A stretch of DNA of 64,000 nt from an uncultured Bacteroidales bacterium (GTDB lineage Bacteria > Bacteroidota > Bacteroidia > Bacteroidales > Paludibacteraceae): assembly GCA_902800215.1 (NCBI GenBank), contig CADCDS010000009.1:1-64000 (forward strand), given 5' to 3'. Made by a program: the position numbers and the translations under genes. Shown here one piece after another: positions 56,183 through 64,000 of this stretch; the stretch's first letter is position 1; the number at the start of each line of letters is the position of its first letter. The notes under the pieces were generated by a model. The model was given only the letters and a program-made list of their open reading frames with translations, did not search any database and had not been told where the DNA came from.

Positions 56183-58357
56183 ATGCGGAATCGGTTATGC
56201 ACATACGGATTATGGTTCGTGGCGGTGGTGATGTTCGTGTCATGCAACGCCACGAAATTCGTGCCGGAAGGGCAGTATCTGCTCAACAAGGCACGAGTGA
56301 AATGTGTGGATGACAAGAACGTGTCCGGTATTGAGTTACGCAGTTACCTGCGGCAACGGCAGAACACCGAGATCTTCGGTTTCTGGAAATTACAGTTGGA
56401 TGTGTATAACACCGCTCCGGCAGATACGACGACCAAGTCCAAGAAACGCTTGGCTGAAAATGCCCATAAGATGGGTGAAGCGCCCGTCATCTATGATGAG
56501 GACCTGACACGCGTCAGTATGCAGCAACTCAAGCAGCAGATGAATAACATGGGTTATTTCCAGGCCGAAGTGGACACGGTTAAGGAGATCAAAGGTCGTA
56601 AGATCAACCTCACCTATCTCGTTACCGCGCATGCACCGTATCATCTGTGGCATTACGAAGTGGACATCCCTTGGGAGGATGTGCGGAAGATTGCTGAAGA
56701 CGGTCACTGCCAGATCCATGAGGGGGATCAGTTCTCCACGGCGGACCTGGATGCGGAACGGGAACGGATCTCTACCGTCATGCGTAACCGGGGTTATTTC
56801 CATTTCGAGAAATCGATGCTGGAGTTCACCGCTGACAGTGCTTTCAATACCAAGGAAGTGGATGTGAAGATCCACATGGCGAAGTACGTCGATTATCTCG
56901 ATTCGGCGGCACTCAAACAGTTGCATACCCAGTACTCCATTCGGAACGTGGCGTTTCATCTGGATAAGAAACATTTCCTGCGGCAAGGACAACTCAAACG
57001 TGCCTGCCGTATTCAGGAAGGCAGCCGTTACGCCGACTGGCGCGTCGAACGCACCTATGCACGCATGAACGCGTTACCGCCGGTGAAATACGTCGATATC
57101 GCCTTTACGCCGGTGGCGGACTCGTTGCTGGACTGCGACATCACCATCTCCCGTGGTAAACTGAACTCTATCTCAGCGGAAGTGGAGGGTACGTATAGTG
57201 CCGGAGACTGGGGACTGGCGGCAGAGTTGAACTATTCCAACAAGAATATCTTCCGCGGTGCCGAAGTGCTGAACGTAGGTACACGTGCGTCGTACGAATG
57301 GCGTGCCAACGGTGGACGGGCGATAGAGGCACGTGCCGAGGCCGGTATCCTCTTTGCGTCGCAGGTGCGTGTCAACGTGGCGTATAACTACCAGCAGCGA
57401 CCTGATGAATATACCCGTACCATCGCCAATGCCAGTCTCGGTTATGCCGTGCCGCGTAAACCCGGTTCGAGATGGACGCATGTGTTTAACTTAGTAGACT
57501 TCAATTATATCTACGTGCCGTGGATGTCCGATAAGTTCAGAAAGGAGTTTTTGGATAAGTCTTCGGTGCTGCTGTCCAGTTATGAGGACCATTTCATCAT
57601 GGACTGGAGTTATTTCGGCTCTTATTCGACCTACAGCGCCCGTAATCCCAATAAGTCGTTTTTGCAGTTCGGCGTGCGTGTAGAGACCGCCGGTAATTTC
57701 CTTTACGGACTGGCCAAACTGACCAACTTCCCCACCGACGACTACGGCCATTACACGATGGGTAAGATCTCGTTTGCGCAGTATGCCAAAGGCGATATTA
57801 ACTTCACCTACCACGGAATCATTGAACCGGAGCATCATCTGGTGGGACACATCGGTCTCGGTGTGGCGGTGCCGTACCTCAATGCCGACGTGCTGCCGTT
57901 TGAGAAACGCTATTTTGCCGGCGGATCGAACAGTATTCGTGGATGGCAGGCACGAACCTTGGGTCCGGGTGCCTTCCATTCCAATGAGACGGCGATGCTG
58001 TATGACCTGCAGGTGGGGGATATCAAGTTGGACCTCAACCTCGAATACCGCTACAAGGTGCTATCATTCCTGGAACTGGCGGCGTTCCTCGATGCGGGAA
58101 ATATATGGACCATACGGGACTATGACAAACAGCCGGATGGCACTTTCCATTTCGATACGTTCTACAAGCAGATCGCCTGGAGTTACGGTATCGGTGTCCG
58201 TTTTGACCTGTCGTTGCTCATTTTCCGTATTGACTTCGGTGTCAAACTCCATGACCCGTCGCGTATTTGGGAGAACAAACAATGGCGTACCGTTCCCAAC
58301 GGTTTGGGTTGGAAGGACGATATGACGCTGCATTTCGCAATAGGATATCCTTTCTGA
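56183..58357 (+). CDS. tamL: TamL-type BamA-superfamily outer-membrane lipoprotein
   Basis: 724 residues. Lipobox VMFVSCNATK places a lipidated Cys near residue 21, which separates Bacteroidota TamL from TamA. POTRA-like domains occupy about 25-330 (LNKARVKCVDDKNVSG at the start of the first). The C-terminal barrel has the Omp85 signature FAGGSNSIRGWQARTLGPG and ends HFAIGYPF with a terminal aromatic residue. It takes part in outer-membrane protein or lipid transport with TamB-like proteins. The next gene starts 2 bp on. Confidence 0.87.
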   Translation: MRNRLCTYGLWFVAVVMFVSCNATKFVPEGQYLLNKARVKCVDDKNVSGIELRSYLRQRQNTEIFGFWKLQLDVYNTAPADTTTKSKKRLAENAHKMGEAPVIYDEDLTRVSMQQLKQQMNNMGYFQAEVDTVKEIKGRKINLTYLVTAHAPYHLWHYEVDIPWEDVRKIAEDGHCQIHEGDQFSTADLDAERERISTVMRNRGYFHFEKSMLEFTADSAFNTKEVDVKIHMAKYVDYLDSAALKQLHTQYSIRNVAFHLDKKHFLRQGQLKRACRIQEGSRYADWRVERTYARMNALPPVKYVDIAFTPVADSLLDCDITISRGKLNSISAEVEGTYSAGDWGLAAELNYSNKNIFRGAEVLNVGTRASYEWRANGGRAIEARAEAGILFASQVRVNVAYNYQQRPDEYTRTIANASLGYAVPRKPGSRWTHVFNLVDFNYIYVPWMSDKFRKEFLDKSSVLLSSYEDHFIMDWSYFGSYSTYSARNPNKSFLQFGVRVETAGNFLYGLAKLTNFPTDDYGHYTMGKISFAQYAKGDINFTYHGIIEPEHHLVGHIGLGVAVPYLNADVLPFEKRYFAGGSNSIRGWQARTLGPGAFHSNETAMLYDLQVGDIKLDLNLEYRYKVLSFLELAAFLDAGNIWTIRDYDKQPDGTFHFDTFYKQIAWSYGIGVRFDLSLLIFRIDFGVKLHDPSRIWENKQWRTVPNGLGWKDDMTLHFAIGYPF

Positions 58358-58359
58358 GT

Positions 58360-58998
58360 ATGCTGAAGGCGCAGATGATAAAAGGCCTGGTGGAAGCCGG
58401 TTGTGATGAGGCGGGAAGAGGACCGTTGGCAGGCAGTGTGTTTTGTGCGGCGGTGATACTGGATCCGGCGAGAGTGGAGCAGGTACCTGAGTTTGCATGG
58501 CTCAATGACTCCAAGCAGTTGACGGAGAAGCAACGGGAAGCCTTACGACCGGTCATTGAACGGGAAGCCGTCAGTTGGGCGGTGGTGGAAGTGAGTGCCC
58601 GGGAGATCGATGAACGAAATATCTTACAATGCTCTATCCTCGGGATGCAACGAGCATTGGATCAACTGACCGTTCGACCGCAACATATTTTGGTGGACGG
58701 AAATAAATGGAAACCCTACGTGCCGGAGGGGGAGTTATTGGAGATTCCGGCAGACACGGTGGTGCACGGTGATGCCACGTATATGTCGATAGCGGCGGCC
58801 AGTGTGCTAGCCAAAACCTATCGGGATGAATATATGCTGCGGCTGCACGCCGAATATCCGCAGTACGGTTGGGATACTAACAAAGGCTATCCGACGGCGG
58901 AACATTATGCGGCCTTGCGTCGGTACGGCGTTACCCCTTATCACCGGTTAACATTTAATCTGAAGTTAGATGAACAAACTATTCACCATACCGCTTAG
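58360..58998 (+). CDS. rnhB: Ribonuclease HII
   Basis: 212 residues. Removes ribonucleotides from DNA and RNA-DNA hybrids. The active-site motif VEAGCDEAGRGPLAGSV gives the Asp-Glu pair; LVDGNKWKP, ASVLAKTYRDEYM and WDTNKGYPTAEH complete the RNase HII pattern. The ATG at 58360 is chosen because it lies just after the tamL stop and gives the standard N-terminus; the frame open further upstream is inside tamL. It overlaps lpxK by 29 bp. Confidence 0.95.
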   Translation: MLKAQMIKGLVEAGCDEAGRGPLAGSVFCAAVILDPARVEQVPEFAWLNDSKQLTEKQREALRPVIEREAVSWAVVEVSAREIDERNILQCSILGMQRALDQLTVRPQHILVDGNKWKPYVPEGELLEIPADTVVHGDATYMSIAAASVLAKTYRDEYMLRLHAEYPQYGWDTNKGYPTAEHYAALRRYGVTPYHRLTFNLKLDEQTIHHTA

Positions 58999-59983
58999 CG
59001 GGTTATACAAAACAGGCGTTTACCTGCGCCATGTGCTGTATGACCAACACTTGCTCCTTTCCCATGCGGTGGAGGTGCCGACGATCTGTGTGGGTAACCT
59101 GGCTGTGGGAGGAACGGGAAAGACACCGATGACCGCGTATATCGTGCAGTTGCTGCTGGACAACGGTTACCACCCGGCGGTGCTCTCCCGGGGGTACAAA
59201 CGCAAGACACGCGGTTTTGTGATGGCAGACAGTTACTCGACTGTGAACACTATCGGTGACGAGGCGATGCAGATGCATCGGGCGTTTCCGGATGTACCGG
59301 TGGCGGTGTGTGAGAACCGGGTGAGAGGTGTGAAGCAGTTGAAGCGGCAGTTCGATAACATTGATGTGATCGTGCTGGACGATGCCCTTCAGCACCGTGC
59401 TATTCGTTGTGGTTTTCATGTGCTGCTGACGCCGTATGACCGGCTCTATATCGACGATCATATGCTGCCTTGGGGACGACTGCGTGACCTGCCGTCGAGG
59501 GCACTCAAAGTGGAGACGGTGGTGGTGACCAAGTGTCCGGAAGGGATCCAGCCGATCGATATGCGGGTGGTGGATAACCGGTTGCATCTGCCTTCTTACC
59601 AGCAACTGCATTTTGCCGGAATAGCTTATGCGCCGATGGAGCAGGAAGGTGTACCCTTAGTGCTCTGCGGCATTGCGCATCCGGAATATATGATGGATCA
59701 TGTGCGCCAACAGTACCCCAATGCGGAACTCATGGCCTATCCGGATCATCACCGGTATAATGCCAAGGATATCGACCGTATCCTGGAGGCGGCAAAGAAT
59801 TTTGACTTTGTGCTTACTACCGAGAAAGACCTGCAACGGTTACGCACGACGGCATTGGTGGAACGACTGCAAGCGCAAGGAAAGCGCTTGATAGCACTAC
59901 CGATACGCACCCGGTTCTATACGCCGCATGAGAATTTTGACCGGCAGATATTGACTTACGTACGAGAAAACAAAAAACGATAA
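58970..59983 (+). CDS. lpxK: Tetraacyldisaccharide 4'-kinase
   Basis: 337 residues. It phosphorylates the lipid A precursor at 4'. N-terminal membrane-associated region, P-loop VGNLAVGGTGKTP near 38-50, LSRGYKRKTRGF, DVIVLDDALQHRAI with the catalytic-type Asp pair, and TTEKDLQRL near the end. Usual family length. It belongs to the envelope operon and is directly followed by the lipid-flippase-like ABC gene. Confidence 0.95.
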   Translation: MNKLFTIPLSGLYKTGVYLRHVLYDQHLLLSHAVEVPTICVGNLAVGGTGKTPMTAYIVQLLLDNGYHPAVLSRGYKRKTRGFVMADSYSTVNTIGDEAMQMHRAFPDVPVAVCENRVRGVKQLKRQFDNIDVIVLDDALQHRAIRCGFHVLLTPYDRLYIDDHMLPWGRLRDLPSRALKVETVVVTKCPEGIQPIDMRVVDNRLHLPSYQQLHFAGIAYAPMEQEGVPLVLCGIAHPEYMMDHVRQQYPNAELMAYPDHHRYNAKDIDRILEAAKNFDFVLTTEKDLQRLRTTALVERLQAQGKRLIALPIRTRFYTPHENFDRQILTYVRENKKR

Positions 59984-59984
59984 T

Positions 59985-61841
59985 ATGCATTTTATTCAAC
60001 TCATAAAACGATTCGTGCCGCCGTACAAGGGATACATGGCGTTGAATATCTTCTTTAATATTCTCTCCACCATTCTGTCCCTTTTCTCCTTCGCCGCTAT
60101 CATTCCGGTGCTGCGGATCCTTTTTGGCCTTACCGCCAACGAGTCCATCTGGACCGAACTGAGTGAGGTAAGCGGTATACAGGAGACCTTGGCAGCTATT
60201 CGCGGAAACCTCTACTGCATCCTCAATAACCTCATCATCGTCGAAGGACCCGGGTATGTGCTGATGTGGTTAGGCATCTTCTTGGTCTTCATGACGGGAC
60301 TGAAATGCCTCACCGCTTGGTTGGCCAATTACTTCATGGTGCCCATACGCACGGGTGTCTTACGGGATCTGAGGCAGCAGTTGTATAACAAAGTGCTCTC
60401 TTTACCGATGGGTTATTTCACTGAGGCACGTCGTGGCGATGTGATCTCAAGAATGACCAATGACGTGAATGAGGTGGAGGCATCCATCATGTCGGCACTT
60501 GATATTCTGTTCAAAAACCCCATCATGATCTTCTTCTACCTGTTGACGATGTTCATCATCTCCTGGCAGTTGACGCTTTTCGTGATGGCTTTATTGCCCA
60601 TCGCTATCTTCTGCATCGGACGGATCGGTCGGTCGCTCAAACGGGCGTCCACCAAAGGACAGGAACAGAATGCCGAGATCCTTTCCTCTATCGATGAGAC
60701 CTTGTTAGGTCTGCGCGTGGTGAAAGGTTTTAATGCACAGGACAAGCAACGGACACGGTTTACTAAACTGATCAATGCCACTCGGGCGACGTTTAACCGC
60801 ATCAACCGCCGGTATTACCTTGCGCATCCTTTGTCAGAGTTCTTGGGCACCACGCTGATTGCCGTCATCCTGTGGTTTGGCGGAACACTCATCCTGCAGC
60901 ATAACGCCACCATCGATGCGTCCACGTTCATCTATTACCTCGTCATCTTCTATTCGATCATCAACCCGGCCAAGGACCTGAGCAAAGCGTCTTACGGTAT
61001 CCGGCGAGGAATGGCATCACTCGAACGTATCGATACCATCCTCAATACACAGTCGAACATCGAAGAACCGGCACAACCGCAACCGGTGAAGTTTGAGAAA
61101 GAGGTGGCTTTTGACCACGTGCATTTTGCCTACCAACAGGATAGAGAAGTACTGACGGATATTAATTTAGTGATCCCTAAAGGGCAGACAGTGGCATTGG
61201 TGGGTCAATCCGGTGGCGGTAAGACGACGCTCACCGATCTCGTGCCGCGGTTCTATGACCCGGTGAGCGGTAAGGTCACTATCGACGGTACGGATATCCG
61301 GCAGTTCAGCACCCATGATCTGCGGGAACAGATGGGTATCGTCAGTCAGGAACCGATCCTCTTTAACGACACCATCTATAACAATATTACTTTTGGTGTG
61401 GATACCACCCAACCGGCACCGAAGGGCATGACCTGGCAACAGGCAGTGGAACAAGCCGCCCGTATCGCCAATGCCACAGAGTTCATTGATCGTATGCCTG
61501 AGGGGTATCAGACCGTGATAGGTGACCGTGGATCCCGTCTGTCGGGAGGACAACGTCAACGACTCTCCATTGCTCGTGCGATCTTGAAGAACCCGCCGAT
61601 CCTGATCCTGGATGAGGCGACTTCGGCTTTGGATAGTGAATCGGAGAAATTAGTGCAGGAAGCCTTGGAGCACTTGATGAAAGACCGTACGACGCTGGTG
61701 GTGGCCCATCGTCTTTCCACCATCAAACATGCGGATCTCATCTGCGTGGTTCACGAAGGACGCATCGTGGAACAGGGTACACATGACGAACTGTACGCCA
61801 AGAAAGGCTATTACACCAAACTGGTTGATATGCAACAATGA
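59985..61841 (+). CDS. MsbA-like ABC exporter
   Basis: 618 residues, one membrane domain (six helices, about 15-330) fused to one ATPase domain. Walker A is VGQSGGGKTTLTDL, Q-loop near MGIVSQEP, signature LSGGQRQRLSIARAIL, Walker B ILILDEATSALD, and H-loop VVAHRLSTI. Type and neighbour (lpxK) suggest lipid A export, as for MsbA, but a multidrug role is possible. Overlaps mnmA by 4 bp. Confidence 0.88.
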   Translation: MHFIQLIKRFVPPYKGYMALNIFFNILSTILSLFSFAAIIPVLRILFGLTANESIWTELSEVSGIQETLAAIRGNLYCILNNLIIVEGPGYVLMWLGIFLVFMTGLKCLTAWLANYFMVPIRTGVLRDLRQQLYNKVLSLPMGYFTEARRGDVISRMTNDVNEVEASIMSALDILFKNPIMIFFYLLTMFIISWQLTLFVMALLPIAIFCIGRIGRSLKRASTKGQEQNAEILSSIDETLLGLRVVKGFNAQDKQRTRFTKLINATRATFNRINRRYYLAHPLSEFLGTTLIAVILWFGGTLILQHNATIDASTFIYYLVIFYSIINPAKDLSKASYGIRRGMASLERIDTILNTQSNIEEPAQPQPVKFEKEVAFDHVHFAYQQDREVLTDINLVIPKGQTVALVGQSGGGKTTLTDLVPRFYDPVSGKVTIDGTDIRQFSTHDLREQMGIVSQEPILFNDTIYNNITFGVDTTQPAPKGMTWQQAVEQAARIANATEFIDRMPEGYQTVIGDRGSRLSGGQRQRLSIARAILKNPPILILDEATSALDSESEKLVQEALEHLMKDRTTLVVAHRLSTIKHADLICVVHEGRIVEQGTHDELYAKKGYYTKLVDMQQ

Positions 61842-62899
61842 AAAAGCGTGTTTTACTCGGAATGTCCGGCGGAATTGACTCCACCGTCAGTGCCATGCTT
61901 CTTCTTGAGCAGGGCTATGAAGTGGTAGGTGTCACCTTCCGTACCTATGACTCGATGAAAGAGTCGTGCATCGCTAAGGAGAAAGGTTGTTGTACGATCG
62001 AATCCATCATGGAGGCAAAGCATAACGCCGAGAAGATGGGTTTTGAGCATCATATCGTGGACTTCCGGGAGACCTTCCATCGTAGTGTGATACAGAACTT
62101 CATTGACGAGTACATGGCCGGTCGGACACCCAACCCCTGCGTGCTGTGTAACAGTACCATCAAATGGGGCGAGATGTTACATTTAGCCGATGAGATGGGG
62201 TGCGACTATATTGCTACCGGTCATTACGCCCGCATCGCAGAACGTGACGGACATGTGTACTTGCGCATGGGGGCGGATACGAAGAAAGATCAGACCTATT
62301 TCCTGTGGATGCTGACCGAAGAGCAATTGAAACGGACGATCTTCCCCTTAGGTGAGTACACAAAGGATCAAGTGCGTGAGATTGCTCGGCAACATGGTTA
62401 TGAGCAATTGGCGGTGAAGAAAGAGAGTCAGGAGATCTGTTTCATTCCCAACGATGACTACCGTGCCTTCCTGCGCACGCACGTGCCTGATTATAACGAA
62501 CGCGTGCATGCGGGCGAATATGTCGATGCGCAAGGCAATGTACTGGGTATGCACGAAGGTTATGTCAACTACACCATCGGACAACGCAAAGGTTTAGGCA
62601 TTGCGCTCGGTCATCCGGCCTATATCACGCATATCGATGCCGCCACGAATCGTATCACCTTAGGCACCAATGACGATATGTTGGCGACGGAATTAAAATT
62701 TATGTCGTCATTACGTCATGACGTCATGTCGTCATCTTCTTTAACCGCCAAAGTCCGTTACCGTTCGCAAGCCGTTCCCGTGAAAAAGATAGACGGGAAT
62801 TGCATGGAATTTGCAACTCCCGTCTGGGGTATCACTCCCGGTCAGTCAGTAGTGATCTATTCGGATGATTTGGTTGTGGGCGGAGGAATAATCCTATAA
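61838..62899 (+). CDS. mnmA: tRNA-specific 2-thiouridylase
   Basis: 353 residues. It thiolates U34 of tRNA-Lys, -Glu and -Gln. PP-loop LGMSGGIDSTVSAM, catalytic cysteines in NPCVLCN (about 94-98) and ESQEICF (about 200), YTIGQRKGLG, and the C-terminal beta barrel. An insertion KAKEKGCCTIES near residue 48 is typical of one of the two MnmA paralogues found in Bacteroidota. An array of four 8-bp units (62707-62738) encodes a Ser/His/Asp-rich loop in the C-terminal domain. Confidence 0.92.
   Translation: MKKRVLLGMSGGIDSTVSAMLLLEQGYEVVGVTFRTYDSMKESCIAKEKGCCTIESIMEAKHNAEKMGFEHHIVDFRETFHRSVIQNFIDEYMAGRTPNPCVLCNSTIKWGEMLHLADEMGCDYIATGHYARIAERDGHVYLRMGADTKKDQTYFLWMLTEEQLKRTIFPLGEYTKDQVREIARQHGYEQLAVKKESQEICFIPNDDYRAFLRTHVPDYNERVHAGEYVDAQGNVLGMHEGYVNYTIGQRKGLGIALGHPAYITHIDAATNRITLGTNDDMLATELKFMSSLRHDVMSSSSLTAKVRYRSQAVPVKKIDGNCMEFATPVWGITPGQSVVIYSDDLVVGGGIIL
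62707..62738. repeat. Word array: four 8-bp units GTCATNNN
   Basis: GTCATTAC, GTCATGAC, GTCATGTC and GTCATCTT, in frame in mnmA. Confidence 0.85.
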
Positions 62900-62921
62900 C
62901 CTCTCACCTATAACCTTTCAC
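62894..62921. repeat. Word array: four 7-bp units (CTATAAC, CTNTCAC)
   Basis: Alternating CTATAAC and CTCTCAC/CTTTCAC. The first unit contains the mnmA stop codon. Same words as 11852-11879. Confidence 0.88.
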
Positions 62922-62923
62922 CT

Positions 62924-63472
62924 TTATTTACCGAAATAACGTTTGTACAGACCTTCAAAGCCTTTACCGTGGCGTGCTTCGTCGCGTGCCATCTCATGTA
63001 CCGTGTCATGAATCGGATCGAGGTCGAGTTCTTTCGCACGTTTCGCGATCTTGAACTTATCTTCGCATGCACCTGCCTCAGCCATCATACGTTTCTCCAA
63101 GTTGGTCTTGGTGTCCCATACGATCTCACCGAGCAACTCTGCAAAACGGGAAGCATGATCCGCCTCTTCGAACGCATAACGACGGAAAGCCTCTGCTATC
63201 TCCGGATAACCTTCACGATCCGCTTGACGAGCCATAGCCAGGTATTGACCTACCTCAGAGCACTCACCCATGAAGTGAGCACGCAGACCTTCAGCAATAA
63301 TCGGATCCTTCACGTCTTTTGCTACACCTAAGACATGCTCGCAAACGAAATTGAGTTTGTCGTCGGAAGCTACCTTCCACTCTACGATTTGTTTACATTG
63401 CGGACAACGCTCCGGAGCCTCTGCGCCTTCGTGTACATAACCGCAGATTGGGCAAATAAATTTCTTTGTCAT
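62924..63472 (-). CDS. Rubrerythrin (rubredoxin domain first)
   Basis: 182 residues: an N-terminal rubredoxin-like iron site CPICG...CPQC (residues about 6-28) and a ferritin-like di-iron domain with [26 protein letters not shown] and [10 protein letters not shown]. This reverse order is common in anaerobic Bacteroidota. It reduces hydrogen peroxide in the cytoplasm. The ATG at 63472 follows the promoter and gives the standard start [11 protein letters not shown]. Confidence 0.92.
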   Translation of the reverse strand: MTKKFICPICGYVHEGAEAPERCPQCKQIVEWKVASDDKLNFVCEHVLGVAKDVKDPIIAEGLRAHFMGECSEVGQYLAMARQADREGYPEIAEAFRRYAFEEADHASRFAELLGEIVWDTKTNLEKRMMAEAGACEDKFKIAKRAKELDLDPIHDTVHEMARDEARHGKGFEGLYKRYFGK

Positions 63473-63517
63473 TGTTGTAGTGATTTTAGGATTAATAAAA
63501 AGATTCAATTCACGATG

Positions 63518-63549
63518 CAAAGGTACATAAAAAAAATGACATACGCAAA
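63518..63549 (-). promoter_or_regulatory. Promoter of the rubrerythrin gene
   Basis: Minus strand TTTG (63546-63549) and TACCTTTG (63518-63525). Confidence 0.8.
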
Positions 63550-63569
63550 TATATGTCATTTTTTTTTGA

Positions 63570-64000
63570 TTATTTTTTCTGATCCAGTATTTCTTGTGCT
63601 CTTTTTAGTGCTACATGAATGTTCGGACAGATATTCTTGGGATTCATCTGCTCCTCAATGCCACCTTTCACTAACTGTTTATGTACGTGTTCTTTGACAC
63701 CGGACAGAATGATGGTCATTCCCTCTTTATGCGACCGCTGGATGAGCATACTCAGGTTATGCATCGCTGTCGAATCGACGAACGGCACCTTACGCATACG
63801 GATAATACGGATCGGGTACTTGTCTCCCGGCACATGCGTCATGATGTCATCGAAACGGTTGGCAATACCGAAGAAATACGGACCATCGATTTCATATACT
63901 TCGACTCCTTCCGGGATGGTCAAGTGCTCTAAGTTATACTGCACCTCGGTGTCCTCATTCGGGTCAATTTCCTTATGCAAGGTGCGAATATGGGTCTGCT
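63570..64000 (-). CDS. SulP-type transporter, C-terminal STAS domain (partial)
   Basis: The frame stays open to the window edge, so the 5' part is missing. Visible: [42 protein letters not shown] with the STAS DST motif, and [21 protein letters not shown]. This is the cytoplasmic STAS domain that ends SulP anion transporters. A free-standing STAS protein is less likely because the reading frame continues upstream without a promoter. Confidence 0.78.
   Translation of the reverse strand, partial: QTHIRTLHKEIDPNEDTEVQYNLEHLTIPEGVEVYEIDGPYFFGIANRFDDIMTHVPGDKYPIRIIRMRKVPFVDSTAMHNLSMLIQRSHKEGMTIILSGVKEHVHKQLVKGGIEEQMNPKNICPNIHVALKRAQEILDQKK

Overview
The window looks like a chromosomal contig from an uncultured member of the Bacteroidales. 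The evidence is the promoters of TTTG-N19/20-TAnnTTTG form in front of most transcription units, few Shine-Dalgarno sequences, acetate-forming pta-ackA, OmpA-type and TamL envelope proteins, a tmRNA tag ending YALAA, and very large secreted proteins with a shared short C-terminal motif. This is inference from sequence features and remembered protein families; no database was searched.

Layout. 1-5,100 is housekeeping: the end of upp, a VanZ-like protein, dprA (with an interrupted N-terminus), a small membrane protein, parC and maf. 5,077-29,350 is an accessory island. It holds a two-gene cassette between 38-bp direct repeats (5,077-5,915); two giant secreted proteins and a truncated relative, each giant one followed by a tiny MKK/MTK-x-Y peptide gene; an Mpi-family serine recombinase flanked by an inverted pair of structured RNA genes (12,215-13,388); a RelE/ParE-type module and an ATPase gene separated by a repeated pseudoknot-like element (13,482-15,880); and a string of small modules (VapD-like, MntA-HepT, HicAB, VapBC-like) separated by repeated terminator-promoter units (25,730-29,170). 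Broken genes (Bro-N, the 16-kb secreted protein, an ATPase tail) lie in or at the edges of this island.

29,358-43,851 is housekeeping again: a UbiA-type prenyltransferase, a GH13 glycosidase, ackA-pta, two OmpA-like proteins, a zinc peptidase, four tRNAs and the tmRNA, a GNAT-like protein, a Fur-family regulator, a YugP-type protease and an exported EEP nuclease. From 44,044 to 62,899 nine genes run head to tail with overlaps or gaps of at most 13 bp: a CAP-domain/barrel protein, a 3,014-residue repeat protein, an outer-membrane protein, a lipoprotein, TamL, RNase HII, LpxK, an MsbA-like exporter and MnmA. The window closes with a rubrerythrin and the STAS end of a SulP transporter.

Two things stand out. 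First, the recombinase with its inverted pair of promoter- and terminator-equipped RNAs; the two copies differ by paired base changes that keep the predicted helices. Second, about twenty short arrays, typically four degenerate 7-, 8- or 9-bp units, are scattered through intergenic DNA and inside reading frames, including one containing the start codon of maf. Unit lengths are mostly not multiples of three, so gain or loss of a unit would shift frame.
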